Shown: positions 8,677 to 16,914, counted from the stretch's first letter. The stretch: DNA of 33,841 bases from Flavobacteriales bacterium UBA5422 (GCA_002409405.1 DHNG01000049.1:29749-63589); one strand, 5' to 3'. The notes: generated by a model from the sequence alone, not told the origin. Program-made: numbers and translations.

Positions 8677-9867
8677 ATGTACGGAAAAATTAAAGAACAC
8701 CTTTCTACAGAATTACAAGCAATCAACGAAGGGGGAATTTTTAAAAGAGAACGCATTATAACAAGTCCGCAGGGAGCGAACGTTACAATCAACACGGGAG
8801 AAGAGGTTGTGATTATGTGTGCGAATAACTACCTGGGATTGTCTTCTCACCCGGATGTCGTGCAGGCGGCAAAAGACGCATTGGACACACACGGTTTCGG
8901 GATGTCGTCGGTGCGTTTTATCTGTGGAACACAAGATATTCACAAGGAATTGGAAGCGAAGATTGCCAAATTTTACGGAACGGAAGATACGATTTTGTAT
9001 GCAGCGGCTTTCGATGCAAACGGAGGTGTTTTTGAACCATTATTCGGAGAAGAAGATGCAATCATTTCGGATGAATTGAATCACGCATCGATCATTGACG
9101 GAATTCGTTTGTGTAAAGCACAACGCTACCGATATAAACATTCGGATATGGCAGATCTGGAAGAGCAACTGAAAAAAGCACAAGCACAACGCCATCGGAT
9201 TATCGTTACCGACGGAGTGTTCTCTATGGACGGAGACATTGCTAAAATGAATGAAATTTGTGACCTGGCAGATAAATACGATGCACTGGTAATGACAGAT
9301 GAATGCCATTCTGCCGGATTTATCGGAAAAACAGGTCGTGGTGTTCCGGAATACCACAACGTAATGGGACGCGTGGATATTATCACGGGAACACTTGGAA
9401 AAGCACTGGGTGGAGCAATGGGAGGTTACACAACCGGTAAAAAAGAAATCATTGAGATGTTACGCCAGCGCTCACGACCGTATTTATTTTCTAACTCATT
9501 GGCACCTTCGATTGTCGGAGCTGCGAACAAGGTATTTGACTTGTTGAGTTCAACAACTGAATTGCGCGACCGTTTGGAAGAAAACACAACGTATTTCAAA
9601 AAAGCAATCATCGAAGCTGGATTTGACATCAAGCCGGGGGATTCACCGATTGTACCGATCATGCTATACGATGCTGCGTTGTCACAACAATTTGCAGATG
9701 AATTACTGAAAGAAGGAGTGTACGCAATCGGATTCTTTTACCCGGTTGTGGCAAAAGGTCAGGCACGTATCAGAACACAGATTTCTGCAGCACACACACA
9801 GGAAGATTTGGACAAAGCAATCCATGCGTTTGTGAAGGTTGGGAAAAAATTGAATGTAATCAAGTAA
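8677..9867 (+). CDS. kbl: Glycine C-acetyltransferase (2-amino-3-ketobutyrate CoA ligase)
   Basis: 396 residues against 398 for E. coli Kbl. This PLP enzyme of the alpha-oxoamine synthase family cleaves 2-amino-3-ketobutyrate with CoA to glycine and acetyl-CoA, the second step of threonine breakdown. Visible family blocks are CANNYLGLSSHP, GFGMSSVRFICGTQ, DELNHASIIDGIRL, VTDGVFSMDGD, the cofactor Asp/His region MTDECHSAGFIG, and the PLP lysine K242 in TLGKALGGAMGGY, near the K244 position of E. coli. Serine palmitoyltransferase and KBL-like paralogues are alternatives in Bacteroidetes, but the N-terminal and SSVRFICGTQ blocks favour Kbl. No threonine dehydrogenase gene is adjacent. A strong terminator follows at 9895. 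Confidence 0.9.
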   Translation: MYGKIKEHLSTELQAINEGGIFKRERIITSPQGANVTINTGEEVVIMCANNYLGLSSHPDVVQAAKDALDTHGFGMSSVRFICGTQDIHKELEAKIAKFYGTEDTILYAAAFDANGGVFEPLFGEEDAIISDELNHASIIDGIRLCKAQRYRYKHSDMADLEEQLKKAQAQRHRIIVTDGVFSMDGDIAKMNEICDLADKYDALVMTDECHSAGFIGKTGRGVPEYHNVMGRVDIITGTLGKALGGAMGGYTTGKKEIIEMLRQRSRPYLFSNSLAPSIVGAANKVFDLLSSTTELRDRLEENTTYFKKAIIEAGFDIKPGDSPIVPIMLYDAALSQQFADELLKEGVYAIGFFYPVVAKGQARIRTQISAAHTQEDLDKAIHAFVKVGKKLNVIK

Positions 9868-9894
9868 GGAATTATTTCCAATAAAAGAATAATC

Positions 9895-9921
9895 GAGGCT
9901 TGATTTATCAGGCCTCTTTTT
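9895..9921 (+). terminator. Rho-independent terminator after kbl
   Basis: GAGGCTTGAT (9895-9904) pairs with ATCAGGCCTC (9907-9916), with one G-T pair and a tight loop, followed by TTTTTGTTT. It separates kbl from the hydrolase gene 25 bases further on. Confidence 0.85.
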
Positions 9922-9945
9922 GTTTCTGAGATAAATAATTGATCG

Positions 9946-10758
9946 ATGAAAGGTAAAACAACTTCAACCTATAAAGGCTCGCAAGATCGTGAAGGGATAT
10001 ATGATTTTTTCGTTGCTGAGGACAGTTATGAAAGGCCGTTAATTGTTTTTGTTCACGGTTACATGGGGTACAAAGATTGGGGAGCCTGGAACCTGATGGC
10101 AGAAGCGATTCAGTCAGTTGGTTTTTCAATTGCTAAATTGAACCTGACACACAATGGGACAACGATTGAACAACCAACTGTTTTTGCTGATTTGGAAGCA
10201 TTCGGAAATGGTGGGTATCTGAAAGAGTTGCAGGATGTAAAATTATTTTTAGATCATGTGGAACAAACACATTCATTCAGGGAGTTTATTCTTGTCGGGC
10301 ATTCGCGTGGAGGAGGAATTGCCCTGCTTTCCGGTAACGATGAGCGGGTGAAGCAAGTGCACTGTCTTGCTCCGATTTGCTCCATTGCATCTCGTTTTCC
10401 ACAAGGAGAGGAGTTGGAAAACTGGAAAACAACGGGTGTATACTACCGTAAAAACGGTCGGACAGGGCAGGAGATGCCACATTATTATTGCCAGTATGAA
10501 GACTTTCTCAAATATGCGGAGCAGCTTGATATTGAACGAGCATGTAGAACAATGAATAAACCCGTTTTTGTGTACCACGGAACAGCAGATACTTCTGTTT
10601 TACCGGAAGAAGGAGAACAAATAGCTGAATGGTCTGCCGGAATGTTTTTCAGTATCAAAAATACCGGACATACGTTTGATACTTCAGAGCCTTGGAGTGC
10701 AGCAGAAATGCCCGGAAAAATGAACGAAGTGGTGCAGTTAATGATTGCTAATTTTTAA
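9946..10758 (+). CDS. Alpha/beta hydrolase
   Basis: 270 residues, with no signal peptide, so cytoplasmic. The fold is recognisable from the oxyanion-hole strand VFVHGYMGYKDWGAW, the nucleophile elbow GHSRGG with S120, an acid at D215 in GTADTSVLPEEG and the histidine H242 in NTGHTF. Order and spacing fit an S9/dienelactone-hydrolase-like serine hydrolase. Bacteroidetes proteins of this type are usually annotated only as alpha/beta hydrolase; the substrate is unknown. The stop TAA shares its last base with the ATG of the following acetyltransferase gene, so the two are probably translationally coupled. A terminator separates it from kbl. Confidence 0.85.
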   Translation: MKGKTTSTYKGSQDREGIYDFFVAEDSYERPLIVFVHGYMGYKDWGAWNLMAEAIQSVGFSIAKLNLTHNGTTIEQPTVFADLEAFGNGGYLKELQDVKLFLDHVEQTHSFREFILVGHSRGGGIALLSGNDERVKQVHCLAPICSIASRFPQGEELENWKTTGVYYRKNGRTGQEMPHYYCQYEDFLKYAEQLDIERACRTMNKPVFVYHGTADTSVLPEEGEQIAEWSAGMFFSIKNTGHTFDTSEPWSAAEMPGKMNEVVQLMIANF

Positions 10759-11288
10759 TGAGAATAATGAATTGGATTTTAGAAACAGAGCGGTTGTATC
10801 TGCGTGAAATTGATTTTCAGGATGTGGATGACTTGTTTGAAATGGATGCAGACCCTCAGGTGCATCTGTATATTGAGAACAATCCGGTTAAGACAAAAGA
10901 ACAGATTGTTGAAGTCGTAAAGATGTTGCAGCAACAATATGCCGAAAATGGAATTGCACGCTGGGCAGTTGTGGATAAGCAAACGGGAGAGTGTGTGGGC
11001 TGGTCCGGATTGAAATTGTTCAGAACACCCTTGAACGGACATGTTGATTTTTATGAATTGGGGTATCGTTTTAAAACCAAACATTGGGGAAAGGGATATG
11101 CAACGGAAACTTCCAGTGCAATTATTGATTATGGATTTGATCAATTGAATGTAGCATCTCTCTATGCGATTACACATCCGGAAAACGAAAAGTCGATTCA
11201 TGTATTGACGAAACTGGGATTTCAATTCATCGAAACATTCGATTATGAAGGTGATGTGACGAACTGGTTTGAATTGCGTCGAAAATGA
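10758..11288 (+). CDS. GNAT-family N-acetyltransferase (RimJ/RimL-like)
   Basis: 176 residues. The N-terminus LETERLYLREI is typical of the Acetyltransf_3 (RimJ/RimL) branch. The acetyl-CoA pyrophosphate loop reads HWGKGYATE, and the C-terminal block HPENEKSIHVLTKLGF is the usual GNAT beta6-alpha4 region. RimJ/RimL enzymes acetylate ribosomal-protein N-termini, but this branch also holds many small-molecule and peptide acetyltransferases, so the substrate is open. The ATG overlaps the upstream stop by one base (TAATG). A second in-frame ATG at 10767 would give MNWILETERLY, which looks equally natural. After its stop comes the gene-free region 11289-11759. Confidence 0.85.
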   Translation: MRIMNWILETERLYLREIDFQDVDDLFEMDADPQVHLYIENNPVKTKEQIVEVVKMLQQQYAENGIARWAVVDKQTGECVGWSGLKLFRTPLNGHVDFYELGYRFKTKHWGKGYATETSSAIIDYGFDQLNVASLYAITHPENEKSIHVLTKLGFQFIETFDYEGDVTNWFELRRK

Positions 11289-11351
11289 TTGCCACTAATT
11301 CGGCAGCGTTTTTTGTGAAAGGCACTGTTCTAAAAATCGGGTGATATTTTT

Positions 11352-11442
11352 ACCACGGATACATGAATTAAAAAGGAACGAACAAAGAGAAAAATGACAC
11401 CATGAACAGCCAGTAACGGAGGAAAATCCGTGCGTCTGTGGT
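11352..11442. repeat. Imperfect inverted repeat, ACCACGGAT...GTGGT type
   Basis: Arm 11352-11369 (ACCACGGATACATGAATT) and arm 11425-11442 (AATCCGTGCGTCTGTGGT) are inverted copies matching at 13 of 18 positions. All five differences are transitions, so they remain pairable as G-U in RNA. The 55-base middle is A-rich. From memory, elements opening with CCACGGAT or CCACAGA and closing with its complement recur in intergenic DNA of many bacteria. I see no second copy in this window. Confidence 0.5.
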
Positions 11443-11465
11443 TATGGAACAACGAACAGGAACAC

Positions 11466-11482
11466 AGCTGTAAAAAACAGCT
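11466..11482. repeat. Short perfect hairpin
   Basis: AGCTGT (11466-11471) and ACAGCT (11477-11482) flank an AAAAA loop. There is no T-tract after it on either strand, so it is not a convincing terminator. Confidence 0.3.
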
Positions 11483-11555
11483 TCAACACTATTTCATTAC
11501 CCAACTTTTAGAATAGTACCTTATGAGAAAGTCAGTATTGCTGAGTCTCTGGGGG

Positions 11556-11599
11556 TATCGCCATATCGTCATATCGCAATATTACGATATGGCGATATG
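11556..11599. repeat. Palindrome built from inverted CATATCG octamer arrays
   Basis: TATCGCCATATCGT (11556-11569) is perfectly complementary to 11584-11597. A shifted register pairs CATATCGTCATATCG (11562-11576) with 11585-11599 over 15 bp with one G-T pair. Left arm: about 2.75 copies of an 8-base unit CATATCGY; right arm: two inverted copies, separated by CAATATTA. It could extrude as a cruciform or slip between two hairpins. Confidence 0.65.
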
Positions 11600-11630
11600 T
11601 GAAAACTACTTTCTCCTCTATCTTTTTGCT

Positions 11631-11738
11631 GTTGCGTGTGTTTGTGTGAGTGATAGAAGCGACATCCTCCCGTACAGAATACATGCTGTGTCGGGAGATA
11701 AAGCGAATAGCACGACCCGACAGCGGAGGGACACGCCC
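11631..11738 (-). repeat. Structured intergenic element of a type remembered from Bacteroidetes
   Basis: Read on the minus strand it runs GGGCGTGTCCC, CTGTCGGGTCGTGCTATTCGC, TATCT, a hairpin, GGATGTCGCTTCTATCACTC and ACACAAACACACGC. The ends close through GCGTGT (11634-11639) with ACACGC (11731-11736). The central hairpin pairs CTCCCG (11667-11672) with CGGGAG (11692-11697), enclosing ACAG/CTGT (11674-11677 with 11686-11689). A competing 7-bp stem pairs TGTCGGG (11689-11695) with CCCGACA (11716-11722), exclusive with the central hairpin. I recall intergenic sequences with this same order of blocks (GGGCGTG, CGGGTCGGGCT, CGCT, variable hairpin, GGAT.TCGCTTCTATCCCT, ACGCA) in many Bacteroidetes genomes. 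It starts 22 bases past the pyrF stop on the same strand. Confidence 0.55.
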
Positions 11739-11759
11739 AAACAATAGAAACGTATTAAA

Positions 11760-12584
11760 TTATCTGATGAATTCTTTTTCTTTCAGGATTTGTTCCATCT
11801 GCAACTGGATTTTTTGAGCTTCTGCTCCTGCTTGTCGGGCGAAATCAGTTCCGTTGGAAGCATAAATAATCCCCCGGGATGAATTAACGAGTAATCCACA
11901 GTCTTTATTCCATCCATAATTGGCAACATCTTCCAGTGATCCGCCTTGTGCACCAACTCCCGGAACCAAAAAGAAATGATCCGGAACCAGTTTACGTACT
12001 TCACCAATTCCTTCAGCACGTGTAGCTCCTACTACAAACATGGTGTTTTCCGGAGTTCCCCACTGAACTGTTTTCTTCAGTACTTTTTTGTACAATTCTT
12101 CTCCTTTTGAATCGGTTGTAAATTGAAAATCAAGTGCACCTGCATTGGAGGTAAGTGCCAGAACGATTACCCATTTATTGGGGTATTCGAGAAAAGGAGT
12201 AACGCTGTCTTCTCCCATATACGGAGCGACCGTTACAGCATCGCATCCGAGGGTTTCAAAAAAGGTTTGTGCATAATATTTGGATGTGTTTCCGATGTCT
12301 CCGCGCTTTGCATCAGCAATTACGAAGCAATTGTCCGGAATGTAATCAATTGTTTTTTGCAGTGATTCCCATCCTTTCACCCCATAGCATTCATAAAATG
12401 CATTGTTGGGTTTGTAAGCAACACAAAAATCCTTTGTCGCATCAATAATCGCTTTGTTGAATTCAAAAATCGGATCTTCTGTTTCCAGCAAGTGAGCGGG
12501 AATTTTTGATAAATCGGTATCCAGTCCCACACAAAGGAACGATTTCTTGCTTCTGATTTGTTCGATTAATGCTGTTCTTGTCAT
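11760..12584 (-). CDS. pyrF: Orotidine 5'-phosphate decarboxylase
   Basis: 274 residues from the ATG at 12584 (MTRTALIEQIRSKKS), the usual length of the type 2 (longer) OMP decarboxylases. The longer frame begins with TTG at 12635, upstream of the predicted transcription start, and adds no family sequence. The enzyme makes UMP from OMP, the last step of de novo pyrimidine synthesis. The catalytic D-x-K-x-x-D array is DAKRGD (D91, K93, D96), followed by IGNTSKYYAQ. The entry motif CVGLDTD, the AYKPN block and the phosphate-binding end (LVPGVGAQGG, LLVNSSRGIIYA) are present. It stands alone, not next to other pyr genes. Confidence 0.94.
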   Translation of the reverse strand: MTRTALIEQIRSKKSFLCVGLDTDLSKIPAHLLETEDPIFEFNKAIIDATKDFCVAYKPNNAFYECYGVKGWESLQKTIDYIPDNCFVIADAKRGDIGNTSKYYAQTFFETLGCDAVTVAPYMGEDSVTPFLEYPNKWVIVLALTSNAGALDFQFTTDSKGEELYKKVLKKTVQWGTPENTMFVVGATRAEGIGEVRKLVPDHFFLVPGVGAQGGSLEDVANYGWNKDCGLLVNSSRGIIYASNGTDFARQAGAEAQKIQLQMEQILKEKEFIR

Positions 12585-12606
12585 TTGCTTTACTAAAAAC
12601 GAACCG

Positions 12607-12635
12607 CAAATATACAAAGACTTCTGTGATAACAA
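12607..12635 (-). promoter_or_regulatory. Bacteroidetes-type promoter of pyrF
   Basis: Minus-strand TTG (12633-12635), an 18-base spacer and TATATTTG (12607-12614) fit the consensus exactly. The leader to the ATG at 12584 is about 17-20 bases. Confidence 0.65.
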
Positions 12636-12701
12636 TCAGCAGGAATGATAAAGCTGTCCACTGTTGATTCGAAGACGGCTCATTGAGGTATTACAGGTCG
12701 T

Positions 12702-14912
12702 TTATTTAATAACAACTTTTTGTGTAGCGATCATTTCCCCGTTAATCAGGAACAACACAGAATACATTCCCGATGATAGTTCAGAAGTATTGAATACATA
12801 CGAACTTCCTTCTCTGTGATAAGGCACATTCATTTTTTCTCCTAATAAGGAATACAGTTGAATTTCCCCGTCATATCCATTCCATTGAACCATCATTTCA
12901 TGGGTTGCCGGCTGTGGAAAGATCAGAATATCGGTACCGTTTCCAAAATTCATGACTTTAGGTTCAAAGTAGAAAAACTGACCGTCAAAGTCTGTTTGTT
13001 TCAGTCGGTAATATGACGTTCCTCTTTTGTAAGGGGCATCGTCGTAGAACGTATAAGCGATTGTTTCTGTCGAATTACCACTTCCTTTGACCGTTCCGAT
13101 TGCTTCCCATTTATCAGGAAGATCTGTCATACGTTCAATTGTAAAGTAATCGTTATTGACTTCGTTCAAGGTTTCCCATTTGACCAGTACCCGTTCTCCG
13201 ACTTTTAGGATGCTGAAATCTTTTAAATCAATGCTCAACGGACAGGCAATTGTAAACTGTTGATTTGCGGTAACACCACACGCATCTGTAACAACGACTG
13301 AATAGGTTCCGGCACTGGCTACGTTGATGGATGATGTGGACTCTCCGGTTGTCCATGCGTAGGTATAGCCCGGGACTCCGTAACTTGGAGCAGCTGTAAG
13401 GGTAACGTTGCCCGAACAAGGATTCGGATTCAGAGACGCAGGTGCGGGTGTTTCTACTGTTCGCCCTTCAACCGTAATCGACCAGGTGTTGTTCGGCATT
13501 GATTGACAGCTTGTCACACATCCTGATGTGGAGCAATAACAATAAGAGTTTTGAATCTGATAAGTAAGTATGGCGCTACATGCAGGGGCGAGACAGGCAC
13601 TTGTTTCACTGTAGATACTGATCCCGCTTGCCCCGCAGGTTCCTGCTGATGTATTATTACAATTCCAGAAAGTAGTTGCTGCGGCAGGAGAGACTCCACA
13701 CGGACCGGATATTTTAAATGCCGCTTCATTTCTCCAGCATGAACAAGGTGAAGTAGATGAAATGTATTGGGCACTGAACCGTACATCTGTGATGGTAGAA
13801 TTTAGCGGACGTGATACATTCAGGTTGTAATTACAGGAGCCGGACAAACCACACCAGGCTCCGTTGTATAAAAATGATTTGGCTCCGGCAGTATAAGTGG
13901 CAGAAGAACTAACCAGCGGGTCAATTACGACCGGGTATACTGTGGATGAAGAAGAAAGCCAGGAAGGGTTAGGTACAACAATACTTAAATCATTTCCGTT
14001 GTACAGGTAATTGAGTGAAATGTGATTCTCTTTGATGGCACTTTGATCAAAACCAAATGCATTGCCGATTGTAAAGATTTCTTCATTATAGGAGTTGTTG
14101 ACGATGTATTTTCCTAAATATCCCTCAGGTGTAATGTAATCCGCGTTTTCTTGCGTTAATGTATAGCCGACAGGCAATTGCAAATGATCTGTAAATAAAA
14201 GATTTTTAACATCCTGCAAATAATTCAATGGTTGTGGGATCACATAATTTAATTTGACCCGATCGAGTTGATAAGAGATAGAAATATCAATTCCGGGCCA
14301 TGCATTGGTGATATAGATTCCCTCGTCACCAACGGTATGGTTTGACCAGTTTGCTTCCCCTAAATTTTCGGATGTACCGTTATTTTTTACGAGTATCAGT
14401 TCAATCTGATTGTTAAATTTAAAGAGTTCACCATTCTTTTCAAAGGCAGAATACCGATCGTTTACGTTTAGTATGGTTGGTGTTTCCTGCTGGTTGCTTT
14501 TGTAGAGATTATTGGTAATTGGTCTTAAACGGGGATCATACGAAATCTTATAACCATTTTCATCATAGTGAAATATTCCATAGATTGCTTGTGAATAGAA
14601 ATACTTCCCGTTAGATCCTTTTTTGACGAACATGCGGGAAGAATCTTTCCGTTCCTGTATTAATTCGAAACAGTCGTCACATGGAGCATCATACGGTAGG
14701 ATTCCAAATTCCGGGTGTGATTGAAATGCTTTCGGCGTCAATCGGATCAATTCATCACTGACACTTGGTGATGACTTGGAGGTAAAAGTCGTGTAATTGT
14801 ACACTTTGGGTTGCATCTTTTGCTCGCCTGCGGCCTGACTTGTTGCGAAAAAAGGAAATACAATAGACAATACGAAGATACGAATAGTGAGTGAGTGGTA
14901 ATGCTTTTTCAT
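12702..14912 (-). CDS. Secreted protein with PKD-like domain and T9SS type A sorting domain
   Basis: 736 residues. Residues 1-27 form a signal peptide ending near FATSQA. The N-terminal half (about 30-330) holds a domain with YNYTTFTSKSSPS, GILPYDAPCDDCFELI, NDRYSAFEKNGELFKF and AWPGIDISISYQLDRVKLNYVI, resembling uncharacterised N-terminal regions of flavobacterial T9SS cargo. A Cys-rich segment (about 340-480) with many SC/CS pairs follows. Near residues 500-570 is a PKD-like repeat (YAWTTGESTSSINVASAGTY). The last 80 residues are a type A sorting domain: FPQPATHEM, QLYSLLGEKM, FNTSELSSGMYSVLFL and KVVIK. A role is not evident; cell-surface attachment or secretion via the T9SS is expected. 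It is divergent from trxB across about 235 bases. Confidence 0.82.
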   Translation of the reverse strand: MKKHYHSLTIRIFVLSIVFPFFATSQAAGEQKMQPKVYNYTTFTSKSSPSVSDELIRLTPKAFQSHPEFGILPYDAPCDDCFELIQERKDSSRMFVKKGSNGKYFYSQAIYGIFHYDENGYKISYDPRLRPITNNLYKSNQQETPTILNVNDRYSAFEKNGELFKFNNQIELILVKNNGTSENLGEANWSNHTVGDEGIYITNAWPGIDISISYQLDRVKLNYVIPQPLNYLQDVKNLLFTDHLQLPVGYTLTQENADYITPEGYLGKYIVNNSYNEEIFTIGNAFGFDQSAIKENHISLNYLYNGNDLSIVVPNPSWLSSSSTVYPVVIDPLVSSSATYTAGAKSFLYNGAWCGLSGSCNYNLNVSRPLNSTITDVRFSAQYISSTSPCSCWRNEAAFKISGPCGVSPAAATTFWNCNNTSAGTCGASGISIYSETSACLAPACSAILTYQIQNSYCYCSTSGCVTSCQSMPNNTWSITVEGRTVETPAPASLNPNPCSGNVTLTAAPSYGVPGYTYAWTTGESTSSINVASAGTYSVVVTDACGVTANQQFTIACPLSIDLKDFSILKVGERVLVKWETLNEVNNDYFTIERMTDLPDKWEAIGTVKGSGNSTETIAYTFYDDAPYKRGTSYYRLKQTDFDGQFFYFEPKVMNFGNGTDILIFPQPATHEMMVQWNGYDGEIQLYSLLGEKMNVPYHREGSSYVFNTSELSSGMYSVLFLINGEMIATQKVVIK

Positions 14913-15086
14913 GGCGTGAATATTAGGTGTGAATGAATTGATTTCTAATCCATTATCGTGTCTTCAAGTAACAACTTTTTTTGATTGGTATTAAAACTGA
15001 ATGATCAAATCGTTAATAATATTTATCAAATGAGGTGAATCAATGAAAATTTAAGAATTAGCATAAATTAGGAGAGAATATGTTCC

Positions 15087-15115
15087 TTGAATGTGATGAT
15101 TAATGATTAAATTTG
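15087..15115 (+). promoter_or_regulatory. Bacteroidetes-type promoter of trxB
   Basis: TTG (15087-15089), an 18-base spacer and TAAATTTG (15108-15115) match the consensus exactly. The box lies downstream of the first in-frame ATG (15103), which decides the trxB start in favour of 15148. Confidence 0.7.
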
Positions 15116-15147
15116 TAGCTTTTATCACATCAAAGATTAGTTACAGA

Positions 15148-16101
15148 ATGAGTCAGGAAATAGAACAATTAGATTGTCTGATAATAGGGTCAGGACCAGC
15201 AGGATATACAGCCGCTATTTACGCAGCAAGAGCAGATATGAAACCGGTGTTGTACCAGGGAATGCAACCGGGGGGACAGTTGACAACCACAAACGAAGTA
15301 GAAAATTTCCCCGGATATCCCGAAGGTGTAACAGGACCTGAAATGATGGTGCAGTTGGAACAGCAGGCAAAGCGTTTTGATGCAGATATTCGTTTCGGTT
15401 TTATCACCAAAGTTGATTTTTCAGGACCAATGCACAAAGCATGGACGGAAACCGGACACGAATTGCACGCCAAAACAATTATCATCTCAACGGGAGCATC
15501 CGCAAAATACCTTGGATTGGAAAGTGAGCAAAAGTATTTGCAGTTGGGTGGAGGAGTTTCTGCTTGTGCAGTATGCGATGGATTCTTCTACCGCGGACAG
15601 GATACGGTTATCGTCGGAGCAGGGGATTCTGCTTGTGAAGAAGCACATTACTTATCTAAATTATGTAAAAAAGTAACGATGTTGGTTCGAAGAGATGAGT
15701 TTCGTGCGTCGAAGATCATGGCGGACCGTGTGAAGAACACACCGAATATCGAAATTTTATTCAACACGGAAACGGAAGAAGTACTGGGGGATGGAAACGT
15801 TGTATCCGGTGTTCGTGCTGTTAATAATGTAACAGGAGAGAAAGTAGAAATTCCATGCACCGGATTCTTTGTTGCAATCGGCCACCAGCCGAATACGGAG
15901 ATTTTCAAGGAGTTTATCAACCTTGATGAAACGGGATACGTTATGTATGAAAAACCGGGTACTTCACTGACGAATGTGCCGGGAGTTTTTGTCGCAGGAG
16001 ATGCTGCTGATAAAAATTACCGACAAGCAATCACCGCAGCAGGAACAGGCTGTATAGCTGCATTGGATGCGGAACGTTATTTGTCAGCACTCGAACATTG
16101 A
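15148..16101 (+). CDS. trxB: Thioredoxin reductase (NADPH)
   Basis: 317 residues from ATG 15148 (MSQEIEQLDC); an ATG at 15103 would lie upstream of the -7 promoter box and adds 15 residues not typical of the family. Low-molecular-weight TrxB moves electrons from NADPH through FAD to thioredoxin. Visible are the FAD-binding GSGPAGYTAAIYAAR, the GGQLTTTNEVENFPG block, the redox-active C140-A-V-C143 followed by DG, the NADPH-binding GAGDSACEEA with downstream VRRDEFRAS, the IGHQPNT block and the C-terminal FAD contact GVFVAGDAADKNYRQAITAAGTGC. The length and Cys position match E. coli TrxB. clpP and clpX follow in the same direction, though each has its own leader. Confidence 0.95.
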   Translation: MSQEIEQLDCLIIGSGPAGYTAAIYAARADMKPVLYQGMQPGGQLTTTNEVENFPGYPEGVTGPEMMVQLEQQAKRFDADIRFGFITKVDFSGPMHKAWTETGHELHAKTIIISTGASAKYLGLESEQKYLQLGGGVSACAVCDGFFYRGQDTVIVGAGDSACEEAHYLSKLCKKVTMLVRRDEFRASKIMADRVKNTPNIEILFNTETEEVLGDGNVVSGVRAVNNVTGEKVEIPCTGFFVAIGHQPNTEIFKEFINLDETGYVMYEKPGTSLTNVPGVFVAGDAADKNYRQAITAAGTGCIAALDAERYLSALEH

Positions 16102-16117
16102 TGAATGGCAGATTCAC

Positions 16118-16140
16118 GGAAGTGAAACTTCCTTCATATT
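16118..16140 (+). terminator. Possible weak terminator after trxB
   Basis: GGAAGT (16118-16123), loop GAA, ACTTCC (16127-16132), then a T-rich run TTCATATTTTT. The stem is only 6 bp, so termination is uncertain. Confidence 0.35.
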
Positions 16141-16145
16141 TTTAT

Positions 16146-16153
16146 TAATTTTG
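16146..16153 (+). promoter_or_regulatory. Candidate -7 box for clpP
   Basis: TAATTTTG fits TAnnTTTG about 78 bases before the clpP ATG. No TTG is found at the expected -33 spacing, where the short trxB hairpin lies instead. Confidence 0.35.
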
Positions 16154-16231
16154 TTTACGATGTTCTTCCGGAACATTACGGACAATACAATCGAAAAATA
16201 ACAACAAATAAACGCGTAAAAAGAAACAACT

Positions 16232-16900
16232 ATGTTTGACGGAAATGAATTTAAAAAGTACGCAACAAAACACATGGGATTGAGTTCCATGCACGTTGCG
16301 AATTATATTGAGTCCTCACTGACTCCATACATCATCGAAGAACGTCCTTTGAATATGACACAAATGGACGTGTTTTCCCGTTTAATGATGGACAGAATTA
16401 TTTTTTTAGGAACAGGAATCAATGACCAGGTGGCAAACATTATCAATGCCCAGCTATTGTTTTTGGAGTCTGTAGACCCTAAAAAAGACATTCAGATTTA
16501 TTTGAATTCTCCCGGAGGATCTGTATATGCAGGTCTTGGAATCTACGATACAATGCAATACATTCGTCCGGATGTGGCAACCATCTGTACAGGAATGGCA
16601 GCTTCAATGGGGGCTGTGTTGATGTGTGCCGGAGCAGAAGGAAAACGATCAGCATTGAAACATGCACGTGTGATGATTCACCAACCACTGGGAGGTGCAC
16701 AGGGACAAGCTTCTGATATCGAAATTACAGCACGTGAAATTCAGAAATTGAAGAAAGAACTGTACGATATCATCGCAACACACTCCAAGCAATCATACGA
16801 AAAAGTGTGGGAAGACTCAGACAGAGATTACTGGATGACAGCAGAAGAAGCGAAAGCTTACGGAATGGTTGACGAGGTCTTGATCCGCAACCCGAAATAA
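16232..16900 (+). CDS. clpP: ATP-dependent Clp protease proteolytic subunit
   Basis: 222 residues. ClpP is the barrel-shaped serine peptidase that works with ClpX or ClpA/C unfoldases. The catalytic triad is complete: S125 in GMAASMGA, H150 in MIHQPLGG and D199 in SDRDYW, with the same spacing as in E. coli. The substrate-strand block YLNSPGGSVYAG and oligomerisation segments (DRIIFLG, QLLFLE) are conserved. The N-terminus is about 30 residues longer than mature E. coli ClpP; a propeptide that is cleaved off is likely, as in other ClpPs. It is followed by clpX after 111 bases holding an 11-bp inverted repeat. trxB lies upstream; tig, often next to clpP elsewhere, is not here. Confidence 0.95.
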   Translation: MFDGNEFKKYATKHMGLSSMHVANYIESSLTPYIIEERPLNMTQMDVFSRLMMDRIIFLGTGINDQVANIINAQLLFLESVDPKKDIQIYLNSPGGSVYAGLGIYDTMQYIRPDVATICTGMAASMGAVLMCAGAEGKRSALKHARVMIHQPLGGAQGQASDIEITAREIQKLKKELYDIIATHSKQSYEKVWEDSDRDYWMTAEEAKAYGMVDEVLIRNPK

Positions 16901-16914
16901 CAACAAGACTGGAA

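Noticed and set aside
7634..9867. Threonine dehydrogenase plus kbl operon reading of the hldD-kbl pair
   Set aside because: The first gene carries heptose-epimerase blocks (NVYGPNEFHKGRMASV, LRDFVYVKDV), not those of the SDR-type threonine dehydrogenase.
11523..11747. 74-residue plus-strand and 70-residue minus-strand reading frames
   Set aside because: Both run through the CATATCG palindrome and the structured element, so they arise from inverted-repeat DNA; composition is unlike any protein and no family blocks appear.
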